From assembly GCF_001708185.1 (NCBI RefSeq), contig NZ_MDDN01000008.1, positions 1 through 64,000 of the forward strand: a DNA stretch of 64,000 nucleotides. Reading direction: 5' to 3'. Within the stretch, counting starts at the first letter, position 1. Each line of letters opens with the position of its first letter. The translations under genes were made by a program, and so were the position numbers. Positions 7,470 through 15,728 of the stretch are shown here, piece by piece. The notes beneath the pieces are model-generated. The model was not told the origin of the DNA, ran no database searches, and was given only the letters and a program-made list of their open reading frames with translations. This DNA is from Lysinibacillus xylanilyticus (lineage in GTDB: Bacteria > Bacillota > Bacilli > Bacillales_A > Planococcaceae).

Positions 7470-8414
7470 TCACCTTCTACTCCTTTTAGCCTCCCTTAAA
7501 GTTGCCAAAATTTTTTGACGTTCAGCTTCAAAATCAATAGCTTTGCCCGCTTCCGTATCATTGTTATCCTCATGCCGTTGATGGAACCATTCAGGAACAA
7601 TTTCTTGACGCCCTTGTTGATTGGATCGGATTGAATGATGTCGTTGTTTTTTTTGAGCGGTATATCGAAGTCGGTGGGCTTCTACCTCCTCAATCGTTCT
7701 AAATTTTTTGTTAGTCCAATCGTGTAGAATTTTCTCAACGTAATTCCAACGAAGTATATTGTTTTCTACTGCTAGTTTCATCGCATGAATAACAAGCTCT
7801 TCCGAAAGGTCATCAATCCAGTGACCGATTTTGTATGCAACATGAGCAGCTAAAGCGCCAAAGCCATTTTGCTCATAAAACTGGAAAGCCGTTTGTATTT
7901 TTGAATGATTTTCTGCTGACAAATGGCTCCTATCTTCATTGTTATTTTTATTTAGTAAATTATTATTTAGTAAATTATTATTTAGTGATTTATTAATTAG
8001 TAGTGACGGATTTTCCGTTAGCGGGTTCTCCGTCAGCGGGTTCTCCGTCAGCGAGTTTTCCGTCAGCGGGTTTTCCGTCAGCAGGTTTTCCGTTACCTGA
8101 TTTTCAGTAAACGGTGCAGATTGTGGTGTTTCGAAAACTAAGAGATCCATTTTGCCAAACTTTCCAAGGTTTGTTCTGCCCTGCTCCTTGTGAATATAGC
8201 CAGCATTCGTTAGCTCCTTGATAATGTTAGCCGTTGTATCACGACCACACTTACTTCGAATGGCTAAATCAGCAATAGAAAATAACCAATCATTTGGCAA
8301 TGACAACATGTAAGCAAGTAAACCTTTTGCTCTCCAACTTAAACGATTGTCATTCAAAAATCCTTTATCCAACACGACATAATTATCTTTTTTTTGAACT
8401 CTAAATATGACCAT
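7470..8414 (-). CDS. replication-initiator-like helix-turn-helix protein with TENPL repeats
   Basis: The best start is the ATG at 8412-8414, with AGGAGGGGC directly upstream (MVIFRVQKKDNYVVLDKG). Residues 1-85 form a winged-helix domain seen in plasmid/phage replication and primosome proteins (LSWRAKGLLAYMLSLPNDW, then a recognition helix RDTTANIIKELTNAGYI). A linker holds about six TEN(P/S/L)L repeats encoded by 15-18-base DNA repeats, and then an Asn-rich run (LNNNLL). The C-terminal part resembles the DnaD-like region (FYEQNGFGALAAHVAYKI, LRWNYVEKILHDW). Likely a DNA-binding primosome or replication protein from a former plasmid or phage; no neighbouring replication genes support activity. 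Confidence 0.7.
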   Translation of the reverse strand: MVIFRVQKKDNYVVLDKGFLNDNRLSWRAKGLLAYMLSLPNDWLFSIADLAIRSKCGRDTTANIIKELTNAGYIHKEQGRTNLGKFGKMDLLVFETPQSAPFTENQVTENLLTENPLTENSLTENPLTENPLTENPSLLINKSLNNNLLNNNLLNKNNNEDRSHLSAENHSKIQTAFQFYEQNGFGALAAHVAYKIGHWIDDLSEELVIHAMKLAVENNILRWNYVEKILHDWTNKKFRTIEEVEAHRLRYTAQKKQRHHSIRSNQQGRQEIVPEWFHQRHEDNNDTEAGKAIDFEAERQKILATLREAKRSRR

Positions 8415-8576
8415 GATGCCCCTCCTTTTGTTTTTGAGATCTAAGGACAATTGCGTTTCAACCAATCACACTTCTTCGCAATTCCACTTTATTAACTTAT
8501 ATACAGGTTTTGACAACAATAAGGGACAAAGCTTTACTATTTTTTTTGCAAGATGAACTACTTTGCTTTAGAAAGC

Positions 8577-8611
8577 AAAAAAAATTAGGACATGCTACAG
8601 GGGCATGTCCT
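8577..8611 (-). terminator. rho-independent terminator
   Basis: On the minus strand AGGACATGC pairs with GCATGTCCT across a short loop and is followed by AATTTTTTTT. It lies just downstream of the gene at 8668-9087 and probably ends its transcript. Confidence 0.8.
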
Positions 8612-8667
8612 AAACTTTTGCAATTAAATGCAATGTTGCTTTTTCTTTTTTACAATCTATAAACGTT

Positions 8668-9087
8668 CTATTGATATAACTCTTTATAAACAATTACTTT
8701 AAGTGCCGTAATTTCTTCTTCCGTTAATTTACCTTCCATTTCTTGAATGACCTGTTCTTTTGTCATCGAACCATTTTGTACTTTTACTCTTATATTATTA
8801 AGCTCCGAAATACCAACTTTTTGAATTAATACTTTTGTAGCTTCTTCTTTAGTCGTAAACGGCAATTTGCTGCTGTCTGCAGTTTTAGCCTCTTCCATAT
8901 ATGTTTTTAGTTGTGGGTCACTTTCAATCACATTCTTAATTTCATCTTTTTGTCCGCTGTTCTCTAATTCTGTTGATACTGTATCTGCTATCTTATCAGA
9001 TGCAATTTTTGTACCATAATGATAAACCCCATAACCAATAACACCTAGGAAAATTAAAATAATCAGAAGGAATTTCATGAATCTCAT
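8668..9087 (-). CDS. membrane-anchored hypothetical protein, 139 aa
   Basis: The N-terminus MRFMKFLLIILIFLGVIGYG is a single membrane anchor or uncleaved signal. It leads to an extracytoplasmic acidic domain of about 115 residues. The C-terminal half contains MTKEQVIQEMEGKLTEEEI, a helical segment like those in small Bacillus exported helical proteins. No catalytic motif is visible. It is transcribed alone, with a strong terminator at 8577-8611. Function unknown. Confidence 0.65.
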   Translation of the reverse strand: MRFMKFLLIILIFLGVIGYGVYHYGTKIASDKIADTVSTELENSGQKDEIKNVIESDPQLKTYMEEAKTADSSKLPFTTKEEATKVLIQKVGISELNNIRVKVQNGSMTKEQVIQEMEGKLTEEEITALKVIVYKELYQ

Positions 9088-9129
9088 ATTCTCACACTCC
9101 TTAATTCTACACTTTATCAGGTACGTATT

Positions 9130-9232
9130 ATCCTCCCTAATTAAATAGAAGGCTCTGAATTCCGCTACGGGCTCCTCGCTTTCCTGCGAGAAGTTTTGCT
9201 TTGTGACAAAAGCGAAGCGACAGGATCAACAC
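9130..9232. repeat. dispersed Bacillaceae-type GC-rich repeat
   Basis: GGCTCTGAATTCCGCTACGG closely matches 46084-46150 (GGCTCTGATTTCCGCTACGG). It is followed by the AAAAGCGAAGCGACAG motif shared with the minisatellites at 11.5, 36.5 and 42.8 kb. No gene is seen in 9088-9471 apart from this repeat and a terminator. Confidence 0.55.
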
Positions 9233-9367
9233 GCCTGAATCTTTATAATACTATATAGTGTGGATAAATGAGAAATGATAACCTTTCATATATCATTCCT
9301 CATTTTTAAATCCAAGCTCATCAAGTTTTCACTTCTTTTGGCAGCAATCAAAATCGAATGAAGACAA

Positions 9368-9410
9368 AATGAAAAGGACTAAGTTCAAGACGATACTGAA
9401 CTCAATCCTT
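9368..9410 (-). terminator. rho-independent terminator
   Basis: On the minus strand a 14-bp near-perfect stem (AAGGATTGAGTTCA with TGAACTTAGTCCTT) is followed by TTCATTTT, downstream of the gene at 9472-9987. Confidence 0.7.
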
Positions 9411-9471
9411 ACAAAATGTTTACTTTTTTGGGTTTACAACCGTTACTATTCAAAGAGAACTTCAGCTAAAA

Positions 9472-9987
9472 TTAGTCCTCTAGTAATTCTTTAAATTCTT
9501 TTCCTTTTTGTACGTATGTGTCGATTGATAGCTGGATTAACTCGATGTCTTTGTCTTGCAGTTGGCGTACGACTTTTCCTGGTGAGCCTACGACCAATGA
9601 ACGTGGCGGTATTTTAGAGCCTTGTGTGATAAGTGTGTTTGCACCGATAATACACTCTTCCCCAATTTCAGCATGATCTAAAATAACAGAACCCATACCA
9701 ACAATCGAACGGCGACCAATTTTACAACCATGTAAGACTACTTGATGGCCTACTGTTACATCGTCTTCTACAACTACCGGTGCCCCTTCATATAAATGAA
9801 TAGTTGCATTATCTTGAATACTACAGCGTTTTCCGATTGTGATACTGTCTTCATCGCCCCGTAGTACGGCGTTAAACCAAATAGATGATTGTTCACCAAT
9901 CGTAACATCTCCAATAATATACGTGCCTGGTGCTTGAAATACTGAATCATGAACATTTGGCTTTTTTAAAGCGTATGTAATCTCCAT
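9472..9987 (-). CDS. gamma-carbonic-anhydrase-like hexapeptide protein (YtoA/PaaY type)
   Basis: 171 residues from the ATG at 9985-9987, chosen because GAAAGG lies upstream; an in-frame ATG earlier lacks a site. Left-handed beta-helix repeats run through the protein. The metal/active-site signature of gamma-class carbonic anhydrases is present: RGDED, the QDNATIH block, and GHQVVLHGC. PaaY, a thioesterase that removes dead-end CoA adducts of phenylacetate degradation, belongs to the same family, as does the housekeeping Bacillus YtoA. The nearby paa genes make PaaY-like use plausible, but the sequence cannot decide. Confidence 0.75.
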   Translation of the reverse strand: MEITYALKKPNVHDSVFQAPGTYIIGDVTIGEQSSIWFNAVLRGDEDSITIGKRCSIQDNATIHLYEGAPVVVEDDVTVGHQVVLHGCKIGRRSIVGMGSVILDHAEIGEECIIGANTLITQGSKIPPRSLVVGSPGKVVRQLQDKDIELIQLSIDTYVQKGKEFKELLED

Positions 9988-10061
9988 TAAATTCATCCTT
10001 TCATTCATCTGAATATTTTGCTAGAATTTAGTATAACACATTTTAAACGGAGGTGCTATTT

Positions 10062-11039
10062 TTGAATCAATTATGTTCTGTATTAGCAATTCAATTTCCA
10101 ATTATTCAAGGTGGAATGGGTAATATCAGTAGCCCTGAACTTGCGGCAGCTGTATCGAATGCAGGTGGCTTAGGGACAATTGGCTGTGGAACAATGACTT
10201 CTGCTGAAGTTGAGGAACGTATTGTAGCAACGAAGCAACTTACACAAAAACCATTTGCGCTTAATGTGCCAATCAATGTTAATCCTCATACAAAAGAATT
10301 ATTGCAATTGGCTATAACACATAAAATACCGGTCGTTTCATTATCGGCAGGTAATCCAACATTATATATAGAGAAATTGCATGCTCATCAAATTCGTGTG
10401 ATTGCTGTTGTAGCATCTGTGAAACAAGCTCTTAAAGCAGAGCAAGGTGGCGCAGATGTGATTGTTGTGGAAGGTTATGAAGCTGCAGGAATTAACTCCA
10501 ATTTAGAATTAACAACCTTTACATTGATTCCTCAAGTAGTTGATGCCGTTTCTGTACCTGTAGTGGCCGCTGGTGGTATTGGTGATGGACGTGGCTTGGC
10601 TGCTGCATTCATGCTTGGAGCAGCCGGTGTACAGATGGGAACACGCTTTATTGCAACAAAAGAAATGCCTGTACATCCGACCTATAAACAAAGGCTACTG
10701 GATGCTACTGATGTGGAAACAGTCATTCTAGGACGCTCGGTTGGACAGGTTCGCCGTGTGTTACAATCACCGTACGCCTCCTCACTGCTTGCTGACGAGG
10801 CTGAAGGTATAACTCTCGTTGACTATCAAGAACGTACATCCGAAATCTTTCATATTAAAGGGGCTATTGAAGGTCAGGAACAAGCTGGTTTTATGAATAG
10901 TGGTCAAATTGCAGGAATCATTCAAGACTTGCCGACCGTTGCGACTCTTATCGAGAATATGATGGAAGAAGCTCAGAACTGTCTAAATCGTACATTACTG
11001 AATAATTTCAAAGACTCAGTTAGGAGTGTTCAATCGTGA
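10062..11039 (+). CDS. nitronate-monooxygenase / FabK-like FMN enzyme
   Basis: The TTG at 10062 is preferred because ACGGAGGTG ends seven bases upstream; a GTG at 10053 lies inside that site. The 325-residue product has the FMN-binding TIM barrel of the NMO/FabK family: IIQGGMGNISSPELAAAVS, the loop VEGYEAAGINS, and the phosphate-binding VVAAGGIGDGRG then GVQMGTRF. The family oxidises alkyl nitronates or reduces enoyl-ACP. FabK usually has EGxESGGHxG, so NMO-like activity is more likely. Its stop overlaps the start of the following thioesterase (GTGA), showing translational coupling. Confidence 0.75.
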   Translation: MNQLCSVLAIQFPIIQGGMGNISSPELAAAVSNAGGLGTIGCGTMTSAEVEERIVATKQLTQKPFALNVPINVNPHTKELLQLAITHKIPVVSLSAGNPTLYIEKLHAHQIRVIAVVASVKQALKAEQGGADVIVVEGYEAAGINSNLELTTFTLIPQVVDAVSVPVVAAGGIGDGRGLAAAFMLGAAGVQMGTRFIATKEMPVHPTYKQRLLDATDVETVILGRSVGQVRRVLQSPYASSLLADEAEGITLVDYQERTSEIFHIKGAIEGQEQAGFMNSGQIAGIIQDLPTVATLIENMMEEAQNCLNRTLLNNFKDSVRSVQS

Positions 11040-11440
11040 CCTTAATCGATTTAAAACGAGTGATTGCTGGAGAAATTGATCCACCAGCGTGTGATCAAAC
11101 GTTAGGTATCCAAGTAAAATCGGCTATTGCAGGAAAAGCCGTTTGCTCTTGGGAGGTGAACGAACGTTTTTTAAATGGTCATCAAGTCGTAATGGGCGGA
11201 TTCATCACTTCGGCAGCCGATATCACGATGGCCTATTCGATGGCTTCTATATTAGAAAATAATCAAGGATTCGCATCGATTAATCTGCAAACAACATTTT
11301 TACGACCACTTCACATCGGAACTACTATGATTGAATCAATAATTGTCAAACAAGGGCGAAAAACATGCTATGTAGAGGCATCCGTTTTCCAAAATGAGCA
11401 GTGTATCGCCAAAATAACATCTTCTATCATGATCCTGTAA
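11036..11440 (+). CDS. PaaI-type hotdog thioesterase
   Basis: 134 residues; starts with GTG at 11036, overlapping the TGA of the preceding flavoprotein. The hotdog domain shows NERFLNGHQVVMGGFITSAAD, where the usual HGG is replaced by VMGG, followed by IETxS-type strands (MIESIIVKQGRKTCYVEASV). PaaI-family enzymes hydrolyse acyl-CoA thioesters and spare CoA in aromatic-acid pathways. A more canonical PaaI (HGGIIFSLAD) occurs at 24902. The altered motif suggests a different substrate. It forms a two-gene operon with the NMO-like gene. Confidence 0.7.
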   Translation: MTLIDLKRVIAGEIDPPACDQTLGIQVKSAIAGKAVCSWEVNERFLNGHQVVMGGFITSAADITMAYSMASILENNQGFASINLQTTFLRPLHIGTTMIESIIVKQGRKTCYVEASVFQNEQCIAKITSSIMIL

Positions 11441-11485
11441 ACAAAAAACTTATCCAATATCGGAAAGCTCTCAAAATGTTTAAAA

Positions 11486-11642
11486 ACAAATATTTGTTGC
11501 TGTCGCTTCGCTTTCGCACAAAAAAATATCTGTTGCTGTCGCTTCGCTTTCGCACAAAAAAATATCTGTTGCTGCCGCTTCGCTTTCGCACAAAAAAACA
11601 TCTGTTGCTGCCGCTTCGCTTTCGTGCAAAAACACCTGTCGC
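11486..11642. repeat. tandem minisatellite, about four 38-base units
   Basis: Four tandem units share GCTTCGCTTTCGCACAAAAA plus ATCTGTTGCTG with a few substitutions. The same GC-rich unit appears in inverse orientation at 36538-36648 and inside 42648-42980. Frames on both strands stay open through it only because the unit lacks stops; no gene is inferred. Confidence 0.8.
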
Positions 11643-11756
11643 CCCGAGACCTTGCAGCGAAGCACAGCCGCAATGGAAATTACCCCCTCGCGTTACCGAA
11701 GAACTATACTTTAATACGACACCTTAATTTTACTGATTCCATAGTTTTTCAACACC

Positions 11757-11797
11757 AAAAAAGCTTATCCAAAAAAATATGGACAAGCTCTTTTTTC
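11757..11797. terminator. bidirectional terminator
   Basis: AGCTTATCC (11762-11770) pairs with GGACAAGCT (11781-11789). A-runs on the left and T-runs on the right make it work on both strands. It closes the paaX transcript from the right and could stop read-through from 11440. Confidence 0.75.
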
Positions 11798-11802
11798 GCT
11801 TT

Positions 11803-12627
11803 TTAATTATCAGCATGAAATATTTCTTCAAAGAAACGGTATGATGGACCTTCTAGTAAATTATAATATTCTTGGAATAAGAGCGCAGCATGATTTCCAC
11901 TCCACATAGGCGGTAATAATTCTTGTGGCAGTCCTGGATCGATAAATAAGAATTTACGATATTCATGAACGAGATTTGTACGCTCTACAAAACATTCCGC
12001 ATCCGACATTTCTTTTCGTGAGATTGTGCTTTGATGGATAATGTACTGCTTACTATATTGATCCATAAACTTCTCATAACGGGCTTCAATCTCAGCCAAC
12101 GACCAGCTTTTTTCAATAAGCGTTTCATGATCATGAGGGCCTATATATTCAGCTGTAAAAAAGTCTACATAATTAGCAACATCATATTTTTGAATGAGTA
12201 GTTTAACCTCTTCTTCTAAATTATTCGGAGAGATCCAACAGCCATTCGAAAAGGAACCAAATCCACTCCATAAGAGCTCTTTCCGTAATTCATCCCGTAT
12301 TTGACGCTTATCTTCTGGAATTGAGTACATCAAAAGTCGCCATTGTCCATCCCACTTCGTCGGTTTCAATTTAAAAATACGATTTGCCGCTTCTTGCATC
12401 CGCTTTTCACCGCGTTTTGTTAAAAAATAATAACTACGATTCCCTCGTTTTTCTGATTGCAGCCATCCTTGTTTGACCATTCTAGATACAGAAACGCGTA
12501 CATTTTGCTCTGTGTGACCAAATTCTTTTAACAAACGAATCAAACTACCAATCCAAATTTTTGAACCGTAATGCATGATATAATCGCCATAGAGCGTAAA
12601 AATCATCGACTGTGTATTTGCGCCCAT
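11803..12627 (-). CDS. paaX: PaaX-family transcriptional repressor
   Basis: 274 residues. The N-terminal winged helix (SMIFTLYGDYIMHYG, then VRVSVSRMVKQGWLQSEKRG) and the central domain (WDGQWRLLMYSIPEDKR, LWSGFGSFSNGCWISP) are hallmarks of PaaX. PaaX binds the promoters of phenylacetate operons and is released by phenylacetyl-CoA. The gene lies 21 bases downstream of a crotonase gene, so the two are probably co-transcribed, separately from the main operon that ends at 13455-13484. A likely target is the inverted repeat at 24510-24536. Identification is strong. Confidence 0.9.
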   Translation of the reverse strand: MGANTQSMIFTLYGDYIMHYGSKIWIGSLIRLLKEFGHTEQNVRVSVSRMVKQGWLQSEKRGNRSYYFLTKRGEKRMQEAANRIFKLKPTKWDGQWRLLMYSIPEDKRQIRDELRKELLWSGFGSFSNGCWISPNNLEEEVKLLIQKYDVANYVDFFTAEYIGPHDHETLIEKSWSLAEIEARYEKFMDQYSKQYIIHQSTISRKEMSDAECFVERTNLVHEYRKFLFIDPGLPQELLPPMWSGNHAALLFQEYYNLLEGPSYRFFEEIFHADN

Positions 12628-12648
12628 TCTCTCCCTCTACTTTCTTAC

Positions 12649-13425
12649 TCATTTTCCTTGAAATGCAGGTTGGCGTTTCTCACTAAATGCCTGTAATGCT
12701 TCAAGACGATCCTCTGTCGGAATGACTAGCTCATATGCCTTCGATTCGATGGCAAGACCCGTTTGAATATCGGTATTCATCCCTTGTGAAATGGCATATT
12801 TGGCTTGACGAACAGCTACAGGACCATTTTGCATCATCCGCATTGCGAGTGATTCACATTCCATTAACAACGATTCACGGGGCACTGTCTTTAACACGAT
12901 GCCTAGTGATGCTGCCTCAGAAGCTGTTATTTTCGCTGCTGTTAGGATCATTTCTTTCGCCTTCATTTCGCCGATTAAGCGTGGTAGTCGTTGCGTACCA
13001 CCTGCCCCAGGGATTATTGCCCAACTTGTTTCAGTTAGTCCGAGTAGTGCTTCGTTTACTGCAATCGCAAAATCACATGCTAATAACCATTCAAATCCCC
13101 CACCTAGTGCATGTCCATTGACTGCCGCTATAGTTGGTTGTGGTAAATTCGCTATACTATTAAACACGTCTCGAATTGCTCGTACGTTCCGATATACTTC
13201 TTGTATTGTTAATGTTTTTCGTTCTTTTAAATCTGCACCTGCACTAAATGCCTTATCACCCGCACCTGTAAAAATTACGACGCGGACATTCTCAGCTATA
13301 TGTAATTCGTCCACTATTTGTTGCAGTTGCGACAATGCATCATAGTTGAAACAATTTAACACCTCTGGACGATTTATTGTTACATAAGCAATATAATTTT
13401 CTATTCTAAATGAAATACTTTTCAT
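12649..13425 (-). CDS. enoyl-CoA hydratase/isomerase (crotonase)
   Basis: 258 residues from the ATG at 13425 (MKSISFRIENY), chosen for its AAAGGAGAG site; the longer frame lacks one. The oxyanion-hole segment AFSAGADLKE and both catalytic glutamates of hydratases are present (E112 in GGGFEWLLACD and E132 in LTETSWAIIPGAGG). TETxxAIIPGAGGTQRLPRLIG is typical of the AUH/methylglutaconyl-CoA-like branch. It probably serves as an extra enoyl-CoA hydratase for phenylacetate beta-oxidation or related acyl-CoAs. It lies after the main operon's terminator and just before paaX. The exact substrate is uncertain. Confidence 0.75.
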   Translation of the reverse strand: MKSISFRIENYIAYVTINRPEVLNCFNYDALSQLQQIVDELHIAENVRVVIFTGAGDKAFSAGADLKERKTLTIQEVYRNVRAIRDVFNSIANLPQPTIAAVNGHALGGGFEWLLACDFAIAVNEALLGLTETSWAIIPGAGGTQRLPRLIGEMKAKEMILTAAKITASEAASLGIVLKTVPRESLLMECESLAMRMMQNGPVAVRQAKYAISQGMNTDIQTGLAIESKAYELVIPTEDRLEALQAFSEKRQPAFQGK

Positions 13426-13454
13426 TTGCAAACTCTCCTTTTTCATTTGTCTAT

Positions 13455-13484
13455 TTAAAAAACGGCACATCGATTGCGCCGTTT
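13455..13484 (-). terminator. terminator ending the main paa operon
   Basis: On the minus strand AAACGGC pairs with GCCGTTT and is followed by a T-run. It lies between paaJ (stop at 13585) and the crotonase start at 13425, and so separates the long paa operon from the crotonase-paaX unit. Confidence 0.65.
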
Positions 13485-13584
13485 CATATTTTTTAAAAAA
13501 CTATTATGTTAATAAAATTAAGTTGTCCTATAAAGAAAGTATGACGCTTCACGAAAATTCCTTTGACCATTTTCTTTTTAATGA

Positions 13585-14787
13585 TCATTCAATATTTTCA
13601 ATAATCGTTGCAATCCCCTGCCCTACACCAATACACATAGAAGCAAGTCCATATTGTACGTTTTGTTTTTTCATCTCGTAAAGTAATGTTGTCACTATTC
13701 GCGCACCGCTCGCTCCTAGTGGATGACCAAATGCGATCGCGCCTCCATTGACATTCACTTGCGCTGGATTTAGTTCAAGTTGCTTAATAGATTCTAATGC
13801 TTGGGACGCAAATGCTTCATTGATTTCATATAAACCGATGTCATTTGTTGTTAGGCCAGCGCGTTGTAATGCTTTTCTTGAAGAATGGATAGGACCTAAC
13901 CCCATAACAGCAGGCTCTAATCCTGCAACAGCACCTGTTACATATCGTGCTAATGGTGTTATACCTAACTCTTTTGCTTTTTCTGCACTCATTAGTAATA
14001 ATGCTGAGGCACCATCATTCACGCCAGAAGCATTACCGGCTGTAACAGTCCCATCTTCAAAAATAGGTCGTAGTTTAGCAAGTGCTTCTAATGATGTATC
14101 TGGGCGTGGATGTTCATCTGTATCTACGATGATGTCATTTCCTTTTTTATCTTTCAAATAGACGGGTACGATTTCTTCTGCGAATCGATTTGTGGCCATC
14201 GCTTTTTTTGCACGTTGTTGGCTTTCAAACGCAAATGCATCTTGTTCCTCACGGCTAATGTGAAAGCGCTGGGCTACGTTTTCAGCAGTTTGTGGCATTG
14301 TATCTGCTCCATACATATTTTGCAACTTCGGATTCGTAAAGCGCCAGCCAATCGTCGTATCAAACATCTTTTGATCGCCTCTTGGATAATCTACTTCCGG
14401 TTTACCCATTACAAATGGCGCACGCGTCATACTTTCCGTACCACCTGCGATAAAAATATCGCCTTCACCACTTTTAATAGCCCGTGCTGCGAAATGTATA
14501 GCATCCATTCCCGAACCACAAAGTCGGTTAATGGTTGTCCCTCCAACTTCAATTGGTAGTTCAGCAAGTAATGCAGCCATCCGCGAGACATTTCGATTAT
14601 CTTCTCCTGCTTGGTTGGCATTTCCGAAAATAACATCCTCAATTTGTTCAGCTGACACTTTTGGGTTTCGTTCTATAAGTGCCTTAATGACAATAGCAGC
14701 TAAATCATCCGGCCGAACGGTTTTTAATGCACCTTTATAACGTCCAATCGGTGTACGTACAGCATCTACAATAACGACTTCCGTCAT
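13585..14787 (-). CDS. paaJ: 3-oxoadipyl-CoA / acetyl-CoA thiolase
   Basis: 400 residues, full thiolase length. The nucleophile Cys90 lies in NRLCGSGMD, the catalytic histidine in GHPLGASGAR and the second cysteine in CIGVGQG near the C-terminus. In the phenylacetate pathway PaaJ cleaves 3-oxoadipyl-CoA to succinyl-CoA and acetyl-CoA and also acts on the 3-oxo-5,6-dehydrosuberyl intermediate. The ATG overlaps the stop of paaH by four bases, so the two are coupled. It is the last gene before the operon terminator. The general thiolase call is certain; the PaaJ role rests on context. Confidence 0.9.
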   Translation of the reverse strand: MTEVVIVDAVRTPIGRYKGALKTVRPDDLAAIVIKALIERNPKVSAEQIEDVIFGNANQAGEDNRNVSRMAALLAELPIEVGGTTINRLCGSGMDAIHFAARAIKSGEGDIFIAGGTESMTRAPFVMGKPEVDYPRGDQKMFDTTIGWRFTNPKLQNMYGADTMPQTAENVAQRFHISREEQDAFAFESQQRAKKAMATNRFAEEIVPVYLKDKKGNDIIVDTDEHPRPDTSLEALAKLRPIFEDGTVTAGNASGVNDGASALLLMSAEKAKELGITPLARYVTGAVAGLEPAVMGLGPIHSSRKALQRAGLTTNDIGLYEINEAFASQALESIKQLELNPAQVNVNGGAIAFGHPLGASGARIVTTLLYEMKKQNVQYGLASMCIGVGQGIATIIENIE

Positions 14788-15653
14788 TTTTTCACCACCT
14801 CTTTTTGCTCGCTATAGTCATAGACACCTTTCCCACTCTTTCTCCCTAAACGTCCAGCTTGGACATATTGTTCGAGCAGTGGTGCTGGGCGGTATTTTTC
14901 ACCGAGCTTTTCATGTAAATAACGTAAATTATTTAGACGTGCATCAAGACCGACTAAATCGACCAATTCGAATGGCCCCATAGGATAATTCAAGCCGAGC
15001 TTAATCGCTTTATCGATGTCTTCCGGACTACCTAAACCTTCTTGTAACATGTAAAAGGCTTCATTACCAACAAGCGCACTAATACGACTTGTAACAAAAC
15101 CTGGAAACTCATTAATGACGACAGTTTGTTTACCCATTTGTTTCGCAATTTCGCAAATAGTTCGGACCGTCTCATCACTTGTTTCCAAACCTCTAATCAC
15201 CTCAACGAGTTCCATTTTATGGACAGGATTAAAGAAGTGCATCGCAATTGTTTGTTCAGGTCGCTTTGCATAGGAAGCAATTTCTGTCGGGCTCATTGTT
15301 GACGTATTTGTTGCAAATAAACAATGAGAGGATGCATACTGTTCCATCCGCTCAAAGACAGCTCGTTTAATGTCGCTTTTTTCGGGTACAGCTTCAATAA
15401 TTAAGTCTGCTTCATTTGCGACAGTCGCTAAATCTGTTACATAAGTCAGACGTAACATCGCTTCTTGTACTTGTTGCGCTGTTAATTTTCCGCGTACAAC
15501 GGATTTTTCGAATATGGAGTTGATTTCATTTTGAGCATTTTGTAACGCCTGTTCGTTTATGTCTATAATAGCTGTTTCGAAGCCACTAACTGCACTTACG
15601 TAGGCAATTCCACGTCCCATAACCCCTGATCCGATGACAATAACTTTTTTCAT
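14784..15653 (-). CDS. paaH: 3-hydroxyacyl-CoA dehydrogenase
   Basis: 289 residues, a single-domain short 3-hydroxyacyl-CoA dehydrogenase. The N-terminal Rossmann motif is VIGSGVMGRGIA, with IDINE binding NAD. The catalytic histidine/glutamate region is AMHFFNPVHKMELVEVI, followed by FPGFVTSRI and LGLNYPMGPFELVDLVGLD. It oxidises 3-hydroxyadipyl-CoA to 3-oxoadipyl-CoA. It has a good AAAGGAGG site and overlaps paaJ by four bases. A 45-base hairpin lies between it and the aldehyde dehydrogenase gene. It is shorter than the fused PaaH of some Proteobacteria, which have an extra C-terminal domain. Confidence 0.88.
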   Translation of the reverse strand: MKKVIVIGSGVMGRGIAYVSAVSGFETAIIDINEQALQNAQNEINSIFEKSVVRGKLTAQQVQEAMLRLTYVTDLATVANEADLIIEAVPEKSDIKRAVFERMEQYASSHCLFATNTSTMSPTEIASYAKRPEQTIAMHFFNPVHKMELVEVIRGLETSDETVRTICEIAKQMGKQTVVINEFPGFVTSRISALVGNEAFYMLQEGLGSPEDIDKAIKLGLNYPMGPFELVDLVGLDARLNNLRYLHEKLGEKYRPAPLLEQYVQAGRLGRKSGKGVYDYSEQKEVVKK

Positions 15654-15675
15654 TTAAACTGCCTCCTTTATTGTG

Positions 15676-15720
15676 AAAACCATATACGAAGAGTGGAAAT
15701 ATCTCATCGCATATGGTTTT
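15676..15720. promoter_or_regulatory. intra-operon stem-loop, 18-bp arms
   Basis: Arms at 15676-15693 and 15703-15720 (AAAACCATATACGAAGAG against CTCATCGCATATGGTTTT) match with two mismatches around a nine-base loop. No T-run follows on the minus strand, so it is not a clear terminator. It could be an mRNA-stabilising or attenuating hairpin between the ALDH gene and paaH, or an operator. Confidence 0.6.
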
Positions 15721-15728
15721 TGTCTTAG

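Noticed and set aside
11486-11642. Possible CRISPR array
   Set aside because: Units are contiguous 38-base repeats without unique spacers, and no cas genes are present.
11401-11727. Open frames on both strands across 11.4-11.7 kb that look like Leu/Phe/Arg- or Ala/Glu-rich proteins
   Set aside because: They are produced by the stop-free 38-base tandem repeat; the repetitive products have no ribosome site and no protein character.
12735-14740. Long opposite-strand frames within the paa operon (for example 12735-13345 and 13748-14559)
   Set aside because: They are shadows of the crotonase and thiolase genes, which have clear motifs and ribosome sites.
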